Shown: positions 34,890 to 43,155 of the stretch, in pieces | Numbering within the stretch: the first letter of the stretch is position 1 | Layout: each line of letters begins with the position of its first letter | NCBI RefSeq assembly: GCF_030296015.1 | Contig: NZ_AP027368.1 | Location: forward strand, 2,852,001 to 2,916,000 | Direction of reading: 5' to 3' | DNA from: Ferrimonas sp. YFM | GTDB lineage: Bacteria > Pseudomonadota > Gammaproteobacteria > Enterobacterales > Shewanellaceae | Length of the DNA: 64,000 nucleotides | Made by a program: the position numbers and the translations under genes | Notes under the pieces: generated by a model | Databases searched by the model: none | Told to the model about the DNA's origin: nothing | What the model saw: only the letters and a program-made list of their open reading frames with translations

Positions 34890-37310
34890 TTAGAGACGGT
34901 AAGTCAGACTCAGGCTGAAGTTGCGCTCTTCGCCGGGCATACCGCCGAGGAACATCGCCTTCTCGTAGTAGGTTTCGTCAAACAGGTTGTCCAGGTTCGC
35001 CTGCAGCTTCCAGTCGCCGGCATCATAGGCGATGGCCGCATCCACCTTGGTGTAGGCGGGCACATGGCCGTCGGGGATACCGAATGCGCTGGAGTGGGTG
35101 CTGCGCTCATCCACATAGGCGGCACCCAGGCTCATGCTCAGAGGCTGATTCAGGTTGAACCACAAAGCGTCGTAGGTCACCCAGGCACTGGCGGTCACCT
35201 TTGGCACCCCTTTCTGAGCCACATCATAGTTACGAGCAGGATCCTTCTTATCGCGGGCATCCTGATACATGGCGTTGATGTTCAGTTTCCACTGCTCATT
35301 CAGGTGGGCGTTCATGTCCAGTTCCACCCCCTTGGTCTCCTCCTCGCCATCATACAGGTACTCGGGAACATCGGCAGTGGGATCCTCACGAAGGATGGGG
35401 TTGCCGTATCTCAAATTGGTTCGAGAGCTTTCGAACACCACCAGGGACGCCAGCAGTTGATCGTCGAACCCTTTATAGCGGATGCCGAAGTCGTTGCTGA
35501 TGGACTCTGAATCCTTATGATCTTTACCATCACCAGCAATGCTGCCCAGGATACTGTAAGCGGTGCGTCCCTTGGAGTGGTTGATGAACAGCGACAGGTT
35601 GTCGCTCGGCATATAGGTCACACCCAGGTTGTAGGTGACACCGTTGTCCTTGGTGTCCTGCGCAGGAGTAGCTGCCGCACGGCTGGCACTGTAACGCGGG
35701 TCCACACCGAAATGCTCATAGCTCTGCTCAATCTCGTTGAAGGCCACGCCGATGCGGGTAGTCAGGCCCCAGTCCAGGTAAGCCACATGCTGAATGCCCA
35801 CGCCCCAGGCACTGACGGTCTTGTTGTAGTTATTGGTCATCAGGGGGTCGTAGTCTTCGAAACTGCCATCGCCCCAGTTGGGGTTACGCAAATCGTAGAT
35901 GTAGGGCAGCTTGCCCTGATAGGTGACCTCCCCATCGGAGTTTTTGATCACCTTGTCGGCGTCGTAGATGGAGTACTGCTTGAAGCGAATATCCCGGTCT
36001 TCGTAGTTGGCGTTGACCAGCAGCTCGTTGTCGATGCCGCCCAGGCTGAAGTCATAACGCAGATCGGCGAAATACTGCCAGGAGGACTCATCCGCCTCCA
36101 CCTTGCGATACTCCTGACGGCGGGCCGCATAGGGGTAGAGCACACCGTCTTCCACCAGAGGCGCGCGGGGCTCGGCATTTATCTTGCCACTTCGATTCCA
36201 GTAGACGTAGTTGTAGGCACCGGTCTGGCGGGCAAAGCCACTGTCGTAGTTGCGATACTGCAGCTGCTGGTTAAGGAACAACTCAGGGGTGAAGTGGATG
36301 TTGTGGGTCAGCTTAAATCTGAGCTCCTCACCCTCATTGTCCCTGGCCATGGGGGAGATGAGATTGGAATCCCCCAGATCGACAGGTTCCAGGCCATCAC
36401 CTGAAGCCAGGGAATCCGCCAGTTGCTGACGCTGTTCGTCGGTCAGTTGCAACCCTGCGCCGTTGGGATCGTTGATGAGATCTTCCCAGGTCACCTCGTC
36501 CGCCAGCTTGCCGCCGGTGGACTCGGCGTTGTAGATGCGGATCGGGTGGCCGATGGAATCCACCGCGATGGCATCCTTGATGTAGGCCACGGAGAACAGC
36601 AGGTCCTGATCGTCGCTCAGCAAGCCTTTGAGTGAGGCATACACTTCATCGCGATCGGTGCCCACACCACGGTAGCCGTCGCTGCGTGCGCTCTTAGCCA
36701 CCAGGCGATAGGCGGTGTTGTCGCTCAAGGCGGCAGTGCTGTCCAGGGCCAGGGAATAGGTGTCCCACTGGCCGACTTCGCCGGTGAATTCGTGGCTGGA
36801 TTCGAACTGAGGCTTTTTCTCAATCAGGTTGATCACACCGCCGGCGCTGCCCATACCATAGAGGCCAGTGGCAGGCCCCTTGAGCACCTCGATGGATTCC
36901 ACGTTGGTCATGGAACGGGTGGGATTGAAGGTATTGCCCAGACCGGCACCGCCGTACATACCATCGTAGGTGTAGTTGGCCCCCAGACCACGGATCACCA
37001 GATTGTCACCGATGCCGTAGTTATTGCCCGCCTGGGTCAGGCCGCTGATGTTGCGCACCAGGTCCTGCAGGTTGTCGGCTCCCTGTGCCTGAATCAGATC
37101 CTTATCGATCACCACCACCGCCGCCGGGGTTTCCATCAGGGACATATCGGACTTGGTGGCCAGGCCGGAGTTCATCACCACCTGGTTCTGTCGACCGTAG
37201 ACGGTAATTCGCTCTGGCAGGGCATCCGCATTCTCTTCGGCGGACAAGGCCACCTGGGGCATCATGGCCGCGGTGCACGCCAGGGCCAACAGGGAGTAAC
37301 GAAACTGCAT
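34890..37310 (-). CDS. TonB-dependent siderophore receptor
   Basis: The 806-residue precursor has a Sec signal peptide (YSLLALACTAAMMPQVALSA). The plug has ETPAAVVVIDKDLIQAQGAD and NVESIEVLKGPATGLYGMGSAGGVINLIEK, typical of FhuA/FpvA-type siderophore receptors. The barrel ends with FSLSLTYRL. It should bring in a ferric siderophore using TonB energy. ATG 37310 is preferred over the upstream TTG 37328, and AGAGG precedes it. A Fur box lies 32 bases upstream. No siderophore synthesis or ferric reductase genes adjoin, so the ligand may be a xenosiderophore. Confidence 0.9.
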   Translation of the reverse strand: MQFRYSLLALACTAAMMPQVALSAEENADALPERITVYGRQNQVVMNSGLATKSDMSLMETPAAVVVIDKDLIQAQGADNLQDLVRNISGLTQAGNNYGIGDNLVIRGLGANYTYDGMYGGAGLGNTFNPTRSMTNVESIEVLKGPATGLYGMGSAGGVINLIEKKPQFESSHEFTGEVGQWDTYSLALDSTAALSDNTAYRLVAKSARSDGYRGVGTDRDEVYASLKGLLSDDQDLLFSVAYIKDAIAVDSIGHPIRIYNAESTGGKLADEVTWEDLINDPNGAGLQLTDEQRQQLADSLASGDGLEPVDLGDSNLISPMARDNEGEELRFKLTHNIHFTPELFLNQQLQYRNYDSGFARQTGAYNYVYWNRSGKINAEPRAPLVEDGVLYPYAARRQEYRKVEADESSWQYFADLRYDFSLGGIDNELLVNANYEDRDIRFKQYSIYDADKVIKNSDGEVTYQGKLPYIYDLRNPNWGDGSFEDYDPLMTNNYNKTVSAWGVGIQHVAYLDWGLTTRIGVAFNEIEQSYEHFGVDPRYSASRAAATPAQDTKDNGVTYNLGVTYMPSDNLSLFINHSKGRTAYSILGSIAGDGKDHKDSESISNDFGIRYKGFDDQLLASLVVFESSRTNLRYGNPILREDPTADVPEYLYDGEEETKGVELDMNAHLNEQWKLNINAMYQDARDKKDPARNYDVAQKGVPKVTASAWVTYDALWFNLNQPLSMSLGAAYVDERSTHSSAFGIPDGHVPAYTKVDAAIAYDAGDWKLQANLDNLFDETYYEKAMFLGGMPGEERNFSLSLTYRL

Positions 37311-37341
37311 CTTTGTAAACCTCTGCAAATAATTCGAGGCG

Positions 37342-37360
37342 AATGATAATCAGTTTCATT
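37342..37360 (-). promoter_or_regulatory. Fur box of the siderophore receptor
   Basis: AATGATAATCAGTTTCATT fits the 7-1-7 Fur model TGATAAT-N-ATTATCA with 12 of 14 arm bases. Its distance from the receptor start suits repression by Fe-Fur. Confidence 0.75.
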
Positions 37361-37839
37361 TTCACTTCAAGGAAATATTCTGAAAAATGAGGTCATTAAA
37401 ACAACATTCAATGGTGACAGTGAGATATCCGGCACTTTTTCACCAATTTCTGTTGCTGAGCCCCAACCGTTGTTAATCAGGCGTTAACCGAACGCGGCCC
37501 CTGGCCACCGCCTCCACCACCAACTTAAGCCTGGCTACCAACGCACTTAAGATTCACTTTTGTCGGACAGTAGATTCAACTTACTTTTTTTGTGGGTGGC
37601 TGTCGGAGTCCGCCATTTCCCTGAGTACATCTAGCCCCGCGAGCAGTGCCTTTCGCTGACGATGCCGCTAACCCCATCCGACCTGACCCATGACACCGCC
37701 TTGGCAATCTACCTCAGCAGAATGTGCGAGATCGCCCAGAATAGCAGTGAAAGTCACTAATGAAATGACATTCTCAGTTGATCACACTCATCCCACCTGT
37801 TAAAAAATGAACAAGGTTTAACTCTCAAGGACTGAGAAA
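37361..37839. other. Intergenic region before the lipase gene
   Basis: Nearly 480 bp between the divergent receptor and lipase genes. I see no coding frame or RNA gene. It must contain the lipase promoter, but I could not pick one confidently. Confidence 0.5.
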
Positions 37840-38760
37840 ATGAAATATGGACAATGGATTGTTCTTATCCTGACCCTCTGTTTTGGCCTGCCCAGCACAG
37901 CCCAGGAGGACACAGGCACCCGCTACCCCATCATGATGGTTCACGGCATTTTCGGCTTCGATTCCCTGTTGGGTGTCGATTACTTCTACGGCGTGCCTGA
38001 AGCCCTCTCCCGGGAGGGCAGCACGGTATTCCTGACGGCGGTGTCCGCCGCCAATGCCACAGAGATACGAGGCGAACAGCTGCTGATGGAGGTCGAGCAG
38101 ATCCTGGCACTGACCGGCGCCAAGAAGGTCAACCTGATAGGCCACAGCCACGGCGGCCCGACGGTGCGTTATGTGGCCTCGGTTGCCCCCCACCTGGTGG
38201 CCTCGGTCACCACAGTAGGCGGGGTCAATTGGGGGTCTCCTGTGGCTGACGCCGTTCTGGGCACCTTGCCCGACGGCAGTGTCTCGCGGGAGGTCGCCAT
38301 CACCGCCGCCAATGCCCTGGCCAACCTGATTGAGCTGCTGTCCGGCAGCAGTAATAGGCCAACCGACTCACTGGCGGCGGCGGAATCTCTCAGTACCCAA
38401 GGCACCCTTGAGTTCAACGCTCTCTACCCCGAAGGGGTTCCAGACCAGTATTGTGGTGAAGGCAAAATGCTTGAGGACAACGGCGTCTACTACTTCTCAT
38501 GGAGCGGCAGTCGTGCCTATACCAACCCTTTTGACATCACAGATCCCTTCCTGGCCATCACCTCATTAATCATTCCGGAAGCCAATGATGGCCTGGTTTC
38601 CTCTTGCAGCTCTCGTCTGGGCCGGGTAATCAATGACAGCTACCGCATGAATCATCTGGATGAGATCAATCACAGCTTTGGCCTGAGCCACTTCTGGGAA
38701 ACCGATCCCAAACAGATCTATCTGGAGCACGCACGGCGGCTGAAGCAACTGGGCCTGTAG
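37840..38760 (+). CDS. lipA: Secreted triacylglycerol lipase (family I)
   Basis: The 306-residue precursor has a Sec signal peptide (about 22 residues). The mature enzyme begins with YPIMMVHGIFGFDSLLGVDYF, the oxyanion strand of Pseudomonas-type family I lipases. It carries nucleophile S103 in GHSHGG, and late aspartate and histidine regions (ANDGLVSSCSS, INHSFGL). Two cysteines (C-terminal half) could form the conserved disulfide. It hydrolyses triglycerides outside the cell after type II secretion. The gene is followed at once by a foldase-like gene, as in Pseudomonas and Burkholderia. Confidence 0.88.
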   Translation: MKYGQWIVLILTLCFGLPSTAQEDTGTRYPIMMVHGIFGFDSLLGVDYFYGVPEALSREGSTVFLTAVSAANATEIRGEQLLMEVEQILALTGAKKVNLIGHSHGGPTVRYVASVAPHLVASVTTVGGVNWGSPVADAVLGTLPDGSVSREVAITAANALANLIELLSGSSNRPTDSLAAAESLSTQGTLEFNALYPEGVPDQYCGEGKMLEDNGVYYFSWSGSRAYTNPFDITDPFLAITSLIIPEANDGLVSSCSSRLGRVINDSYRMNHLDEINHSFGLSHFWETDPKQIYLEHARRLKQLGL

Positions 38761-38762
38761 TG

Positions 38763-39551
38763 ATGAGATGGTTCCTGTTGCCGGCGGCAGCCCTCATGGT
38801 GCTGCTGCTGATTCCAACCACTGGAGAGGCCCCCCTTTCTCCCGTCGCTTCAGCCTCACTGAGCCAACTTGAAAACCAACTGCATCAGGAGCAGCAGGGT
38901 GCGTCACAGAGCACCTCAGCGCTGATGGACAAGTTTCGTCAATACAAACGGGCACTGGCTGAAATAAAGAATTCAACGGATCCCCTCACCTTCGATCCTG
39001 AAACCCTGGCCAGCAGGCTTGATGAACAGGAGCGGCTGCAACACAGCATTTTCAGCGAAGAGGAAGTTTTCTCACTGTTCAGTCAACGCAACGAAGCTGA
39101 CAAAGCCGCGATGGAGCGACTGCGAATCCGTCTGGACACCCAACTCAGTCCACAAGATCGCGCCCGGCTGATTCAGGAGAATCTGACCTCTCTGCCCCCT
39201 GACATTGCCCTGGCCTATCAGCCCACCCTGGCTCTGCGAGCAGCCCGGCAGTTAATGGGGTCAAGCAGCGACCAGCAAAGGGCGGAACTGGTTGGCCAAT
39301 TTGGTGAGGAGGCGGGCTCACGACTTCACACCACCCTACAGCGACAACAACAATGGCAGCAGCAGGCGAGTTCACTGGCCAGCCAATGGCAACAATTGCA
39401 AAATGACCCCAGCCTGGGCCCACAGGAGCGTAGGCGACAACAGCAGCAACTTCTGGTTAACCTTTCACCAACCGAGCGAAAACGAATTAGGACCTATCTG
39501 TTAAACTCGTCGGCTCCAGCCCCATCTTGGCACCCAAAAGGGAAACATTGA
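38763..39551 (+). CDS. lipB: Lipase-specific foldase-like chaperone (Lif)
   Basis: The 262-residue protein has an N-terminal membrane anchor (FLLPAAALMVLLLIP) and a long helical, Gln-rich periplasmic part. The C-terminal QRQQQWQQQASSLASQW and LVNLSPTERKRI match the Lif pattern. The usual N-terminal signature RxxFDY(F/C)LSA is not present: the equivalent place reads LMDKFRQYKRALAE. It should fold the lipase in the periplasm. ATG 38763 starts 3 bases after the lipase stop, so expression is coupled. It is slightly shorter than most Lif proteins. Confidence 0.78.
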   Translation: MRWFLLPAAALMVLLLIPTTGEAPLSPVASASLSQLENQLHQEQQGASQSTSALMDKFRQYKRALAEIKNSTDPLTFDPETLASRLDEQERLQHSIFSEEEVFSLFSQRNEADKAAMERLRIRLDTQLSPQDRARLIQENLTSLPPDIALAYQPTLALRAARQLMGSSSDQQRAELVGQFGEEAGSRLHTTLQRQQQWQQQASSLASQWQQLQNDPSLGPQERRRQQQQLLVNLSPTERKRIRTYLLNSSAPAPSWHPKGKH

Positions 39552-39795
39552 AAAACACATAATTAACATTGGCAACAAGCACTTACCTTCTGCTTCGATG
39601 TCTCATTTTTTCATTAGTAATTACGGCTAAGATCCCCTTTTCAGCGAATTGAATCTAAAGATCACACAACCGCACACGGGAGCACCTGAATCGTTGTTTC
39701 ACGCCTGTAGCAGGCATAGGATGGAACTATATCCTCACAGGCAGTAACGAGGCGCTTATGGACAGGCTTACTACAACTATTAACGGGAGACGCCC

Positions 39796-40272
39796 ATGAT
39801 CGAGCGATTCTCCCCCTCAAGAGACGGATTCTTACGCGGCCATGGTCTGGTCGTTACCCTGGTCTTCATTTTCGCCACCCTGGTCTCACTCAGCCTCACT
39901 GGCCATATGGCAGGCGGTCTCTTTGTCGCAGGTGTCATCAGTATCTTCTTTCAGGTCCGCGACAAGGGCAATCATGTGGTCGAAGTAAACCCGCAGAACC
40001 TGTCAGGCATGATGGGTGAGCTGGGTGACAGCCCGGAGCGTGGACGCATCAGTCTCTCTGTGGAGGAGATCGACCTCACCCGCTCCAGGCACCGCACCCT
40101 GCTGGATAAGATCTGCTTCAGTTATCGGGTCCACACCCACACAGGACGCAGTGTCGTGGTCAGTGGCACTCTGTTTGGCCTGCTGGAAGCCCCAAAAGTT
40201 CATGACAGGGTCCTCTCTTTGGTGGACAAGATGCAATCCTCCGGCGGCAACCGGCCCTCTTTTATGGCTTGA
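39796..40272 (+). CDS. Small membrane protein of unknown function
   Basis: A 158-residue protein with two adjacent hydrophobic segments near the N-terminus (GLVVTLVFIFATLVSLSL, AGGLFVAGVISIFF), then a soluble domain of about 100 residues (RISLSVEEIDLTRSRHRTL, VSGTLFGLLEAPKVHDR). No family is recognised. A good GGGAG site precedes ATG 39796. It stands alone between the lipase pair and another orphan gene; 240 bases of leader DNA separate it from the foldase gene. Confidence 0.7.
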   Translation: MIERFSPSRDGFLRGHGLVVTLVFIFATLVSLSLTGHMAGGLFVAGVISIFFQVRDKGNHVVEVNPQNLSGMMGELGDSPERGRISLSVEEIDLTRSRHRTLLDKICFSYRVHTHTGRSVVVSGTLFGLLEAPKVHDRVLSLVDKMQSSGGNRPSFMA

Positions 40273-40714
40273 TTCCACCTGGAAGATCACACAATTTAGA
40301 TTGGCTTCTCTTATTCGCGTGCCTTTGATCTGAAAACTGGATTTTCCTCTCAATTCATTGAATTAAGTTCTCATATAGATTTGAAGGCCCAATCACAAAA
40401 GAGTAATATCCCGACCAGTTATTTTCGCTGGTCGGAGTAATGGGGAGTTCGGGCACAAAAGGAGTTTGGCCTGCAAATCACCGCTTCGCGAAGCGCTGCT
40501 CAATCAAAGGCTCTGCCCTGATATCATAGAAGGATGCTATGACAGCTCTATATCCGCACCACGTCATCTTCAAAGGCCGACATTCTCGGCTCATCTGCTT
40601 TTCTGTGTTACCCGGCTCAAACCCTCCCTTTGAGCAGATAACCCTTTATACCACCTGTTGTAAGCCCTAACCTGAAGTACGACTCCAGAAAGAAGAGTCG
40701 TAGGAGATAAGAAC
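40273..40714. other. Intergenic region with a 14-bp palindrome
   Basis: About 440 bp without a credible gene. It contains the perfect palindrome CGCTTCGCGAAGCG (40492-40505) and, at its right end, the leader hairpin listed separately. No RNA family is recognised. Confidence 0.45.
40679..40701 (+). promoter_or_regulatory. Leader hairpin directly before the ribosome site
   Basis: ACGACTC-N9-GAGTCGT forms a 7-bp stem that ends one base before the TAGGAG ribosome site of the gene at 40715. It could affect translation or mRNA stability. Confidence 0.4.
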
Positions 40715-41152
40715 ATGAGACGGATTTTGACATCTGCGTTTCTACTCACCACCCTACCCGTGTTGGCCCAACCCCTTTCCAGCTCCCCTGTGGGGACCTG
40801 GTGCCAGTCCACCGATGAAGGTCAGAGCTGTTTTCAGTACATGACCTTCCAGGCCGATGGCACCTTGCTCACCCAAGGACAGTACACCAAGATGGGGATG
40901 GGATTCGAAGGTGATGCCACCTGGGTTCAAAAGGGTGATCAGACCTGCATCAGTGAAACCCGCATCGATACCTACAAGCTCGACAGTGGGGTCTGGTTGG
41001 GAGAAGCGTACATTCCAGCCCGCTGTGACACCGTGCTGGCCATTGACGCCAATCATTACAACTACCGAAAGCCTAATGGGGAAACGGAGACGCTGATCCG
41101 AGTCGACGACTCTCTGGCTCGACATCAGGAGTTTACCGCAGGTCGAAATTAG
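40715..41152 (+). CDS. Small exported protein of unknown function
   Basis: A 145-residue precursor with a clear Sec signal peptide (MRRILTSAFLLTTLPVLAQ). The mature part is beta-rich with four cysteines (GTWCQSTDEGQSC, DQTC, PARCDT) that could form two disulfides. GTW and YMTFQADGTLLTQGQY resemble lipocalin-like or copper-resistance-type small beta proteins, but I cannot assign one. AGGAG precedes the ATG. The likely location is periplasm. Confidence 0.7.
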   Translation: MRRILTSAFLLTTLPVLAQPLSSSPVGTWCQSTDEGQSCFQYMTFQADGTLLTQGQYTKMGMGFEGDATWVQKGDQTCISETRIDTYKLDSGVWLGEAYIPARCDTVLAIDANHYNYRKPNGETETLIRVDDSLARHQEFTAGRN

Positions 41153-41203
41153 TGACGTACCTCCAAGGGACGACTTTCAGGATCGCCCCTCCCCGATTCA
41201 TCT

Positions 41204-41217
41204 CTGATCGAAATCAA
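41204..41217 (+). promoter_or_regulatory. FNR-type box CTGAT-CGAA-ATCAA
   Basis: It matches TTGAT-N4-ATCAA at 9 of 10 positions. Using the -10 hexamer at 41240-41245, the start point would be about 41252 and the box would be centred at -41.5, exactly the class II FNR position. Confidence 0.62.
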
Positions 41218-41239
41218 GTTATTATGAACAATAAAAAAT

Positions 41240-41245
41240 TAGTAT
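41240..41245 (+). promoter_or_regulatory. -10 hexamer TAGTAT of the NikR-like gene
   Basis: It lies 27 bases before the ATG and no good -35 is present, as expected if an FNR-type activator at -41.5 replaces it. GAACA-N14-TGTTC (41226-41249) overlaps it and could be an autoregulatory operator. Confidence 0.5.
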
Positions 41246-41271
41246 GTTCCTGTTAAGTGGGGAGATGAGCT

Positions 41272-41694
41272 ATGGGAACTGAACGTATTACCGTATCACT
41301 GGACAGCGAGTTGCTGGGCGAGCTGGATCAGCTGGCCGAGGACGGAGGCTATCGCAATCGCAGTGAGCTGTTCCGGGATATGATCAGAGAGAAGCGTAAA
41401 GACAAACTGCTGGACACCGATCCCTTCACTCCCTGCATCGCCACCCTGAGCTATGTGTTTGACACCCGCAAACGTACACTGGCCACCCGCCTGATGGAAA
41501 ACCTGCATCAATACAGTCATATCGTCCGCTCCACCATGTTGGTCTGCCTGGATGAACACTTCCGCATGGAGTCCATCGCCCTGGAGGGCAACGCTCAAAG
41601 CCTGCAGGAGTTTGCCAATATTCAGCTCAGTGAAAGCGGCGTGCTCAATGGCTGTTTACATCTGGTTCCCCTGGTCGCCGACGAAACCATCTGA
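41272..41694 (+). CDS. NikR-like ribbon-helix-helix regulator with altered nickel site
   Basis: The 140-residue protein follows E. coli NikR end to end: RHH DNA-binding domain (ERITVSLDSELLGELDQLA, NRSELFRDMIR), then an ACT-like ligand domain (LSYVFDTRKRTLATRLMENLHQY). By alignment the high-affinity nickel ligands H87, H89 and C95 become L90, C92 and R98; only the H76 equivalent (H79) remains. Nickel-dependent repression is thus unlikely; it may sense another metal or act without metal. No nik transporter is adjacent. It has its own FNR-type promoter. The start has GGGGAG upstream. Confidence 0.82.
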   Translation: MGTERITVSLDSELLGELDQLAEDGGYRNRSELFRDMIREKRKDKLLDTDPFTPCIATLSYVFDTRKRTLATRLMENLHQYSHIVRSTMLVCLDEHFRMESIALEGNAQSLQEFANIQLSESGVLNGCLHLVPLVADETI

Positions 41695-41703
41695 TCTCTC
41701 AAA

Positions 41704-41726
41704 AAGGGGGATTACCCCACCCCCTT
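41704..41726 (+). terminator. Weak hairpin after the NikR-like gene
   Basis: AAGGGGG/CCCCCTT with a 9-base loop lies 9 bases after the stop; only a short T run follows. Confidence 0.4.
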
Positions 41727-41801
41727 CACAAACTGCTACCACACTATTGACTGCGAATTGTTATCATTTAAACTCTGTGACTCACCATTGAGGAGTTTCA
41801 G

Positions 41802-42140
41802 ATGGACAAGCACACCAAAAAGCAGCTCAAGCGCCAAACCAAGGCCCTCAAGAAATCCCTTAAACGCTCTCTGAAAGAGGCAAAAAAAGCCGCGAAGAAG
41901 CAGCGGGGAGAACTGGTGACACTCGACAAGAAACAGCTGAAGGCGATGACGGATCAGTGGGTGGCCGATGCCCTGAAGCTGACTCCGCCCCAGGCTCAGG
42001 TGATCAGCCTGAGGCCCATCAAGCAGGAACCCATGGCCTTTGCCCGTCGTCCCTACAAGAAGTCCCCCTGCAAGCGTTGCCCCGCCTTAAGTGGTGGTCT
42101 CTGTGCCTGTGCCATCAAGAAGCAGAAGCGAGCCGCCTGA
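41802..42140 (+). CDS. Lysine-rich protein with C-terminal cysteine cluster
   Basis: A 112-residue, strongly basic cytoplasmic protein. The first 45 residues are mostly Lys/Arg helices (KKQLKRQTKALKKSLKRSLK). The end has four cysteines, C-x2-C-x8-C-x-C (PCKRCPALSGGLCAC), suitable for a zinc or iron-sulfur knuckle. Such a combination suggests nucleic-acid or ribosome binding, which is inference. GAGGAG precedes the start. It converges on sixA with 25 bases between. No family is recognised. Confidence 0.7.
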   Translation: MDKHTKKQLKRQTKALKKSLKRSLKEAKKAAKKQRGELVTLDKKQLKAMTDQWVADALKLTPPQAQVISLRPIKQEPMAFARRPYKKSPCKRCPALSGGLCACAIKKQKRAA

Positions 42141-42165
42141 CCACCTGCACCGTCCAGTAGGATGT

Positions 42166-42645
42166 TCAGACCAACTGATACTCGCCTCCCTTTGGGGTCC
42201 AAAGTCTAATGGGCCCGACAATGGCACCATCACTACCCAGCCTGACCCTGGCCATGGCTGCGGTCGGAAACTTATGGATACAGCCCCCCAGCCAATCCCG
42301 GACCATCAGTTCCAAGGTCGGATTGTGGCCCACCCACACCTGAACTTCTCCCTCACACCAATAGCGCTCTAGCAAGACCTTAAACGCGCCACTGTCCGCC
42401 CCATAGAGTTCCGGCAGAGTCTCGAGTCGGGCCTGAGGAAAGGCCTGGGCCACCGCCTCTGCGGTCAGTTGCGCCCGGCAGGCATCACTGGTCAGGATCC
42501 GGTCCACCCCAGGCAACCAAGCCTGCAATTGAGCCACAACCTTTGGCAGGGTTTTCACCCCCCTTGGGTTCAAGCCCCGATGCCAGTCACTCTGATAGGG
42601 CTCCTCCCAGCTGGATTTGGCATGACGCAGCAGTATCAGTTCCAT
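42166..42645 (-). CDS. sixA: SixA-type phosphohistidine phosphatase
   Basis: A 159-residue histidine phosphatase. The catalytic RHG-type motif is LILLRHAKSSW at the very N-terminus (R7, H8). SDWHRGLNPRGVKTLPKVV, ILTSDACRAQLTAEAVAQ and VWVGHNPTLELM (second catalytic histidine) complete the SixA signature. It removes phosphate from histidine, probably from HPt or PTS proteins. ATG 42645 is chosen because the catalytic motif is N-terminal in the family; the longer frame lacks support. It is divergent from lpp. Confidence 0.85.
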   Translation of the reverse strand: MELILLRHAKSSWEEPYQSDWHRGLNPRGVKTLPKVVAQLQAWLPGVDRILTSDACRAQLTAEAVAQAFPQARLETLPELYGADSGAFKVLLERYWCEGEVQVWVGHNPTLELMVRDWLGGCIHKFPTAAMARVRLGSDGAIVGPIRLWTPKGGEYQLV

Positions 42646-42784
42646 TTGCAGTCCGGGCCTCCGACAAACAAGGGTGATCCAATCCTGTTTGGTCACCTAT
42701 CTGTCATCATGGGTGATTTTCACGACAATTTATTAAAACTTATTGCGATTTCAGGAAATTTTTTTATTGTAACCGGATGCAATC

Positions 42785-42798
42785 GCACAAATTTGTGC
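42785..42798. promoter_or_regulatory. Perfect palindrome GCACAAATTTGTGC before lpp
   Basis: A 14-bp perfect dyad 58 bases before the lpp start, next to a strongly AT-rich stretch (42727-42770) that could act as an UP element. Its place suits an operator or a promoter-proximal element. Confidence 0.45.
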
Positions 42799-42855
42799 CA
42801 AACTAGTCTCGGCACATTCGATTCGGTGCCGTGTTGATGAAGGAAAGGAGAGGAT

Positions 42856-43122
42856 ATGAAGTCCAAATTTTTGATGGCGGCCGCAGCCGCTTCTGCACTG
42901 ATGCTGACTGGTTGTGCCAACAACGCCGAACTGGAAGCTCAAGTTAGCGCTCTGTCTAACAAGGTAGAAAGCATGACCAGCGATCAGGCTCGTCAGGATC
43001 GTGAAATCAATGCTACCAAGCAGGCCGCAGCCAATGCTCAGCGTGCAGCCGACGACGCCGCCGCCGAAGCGATGCGCGCCAACCAGCGCATTGACAACAT
43101 CGCCGAGTCATACCGTAAGTAA
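42856..43122 (+). CDS. lpp: Braun-type major outer-membrane lipoprotein Lpp
   Basis: An 88-residue precursor with lipobox LTGC (lipidated C20), followed by 60 residues of heptad-repeat coiled coil (LEAQVSALSNKVESM, then Ala-rich repeats) and a terminal SYRK, matching the YRK end of E. coli Lpp whose last lysine is joined to peptidoglycan. It tethers the outer membrane to the cell wall. The ribosome site GGAAAGGAGAGG is very strong, as expected for an abundant protein. The Ala/Gln-rich second half is longer than in E. coli (mature 69 versus 58 residues). Confidence 0.92.
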   Translation: MKSKFLMAAAAASALMLTGCANNAELEAQVSALSNKVESMTSDQARQDREINATKQAAANAQRAADDAAAEAMRANQRIDNIAESYRK

Positions 43123-43129
43123 GACTGGC

Positions 43130-43155
43130 GGTGGGCTGGCTAAGGCCAGCCCACC
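43130..43155 (+). terminator. lpp terminator overlapping the L,D-transpeptidase 3' end
   Basis: An 11-bp perfect stem (GGTGGGCTGGC/GCCAGCCCACC), loop TAAG, starts 8 bases after the lpp stop; its right arm encodes the last residues of the convergent L,D-transpeptidase. The T-run is short. Confidence 0.75.

Noticed and set aside
40492-40505. Palindrome CGCTTCGCGAAGCG as a repeat family member
   Set aside because: Only one copy noticed in the window, so no repeat family can be claimed.
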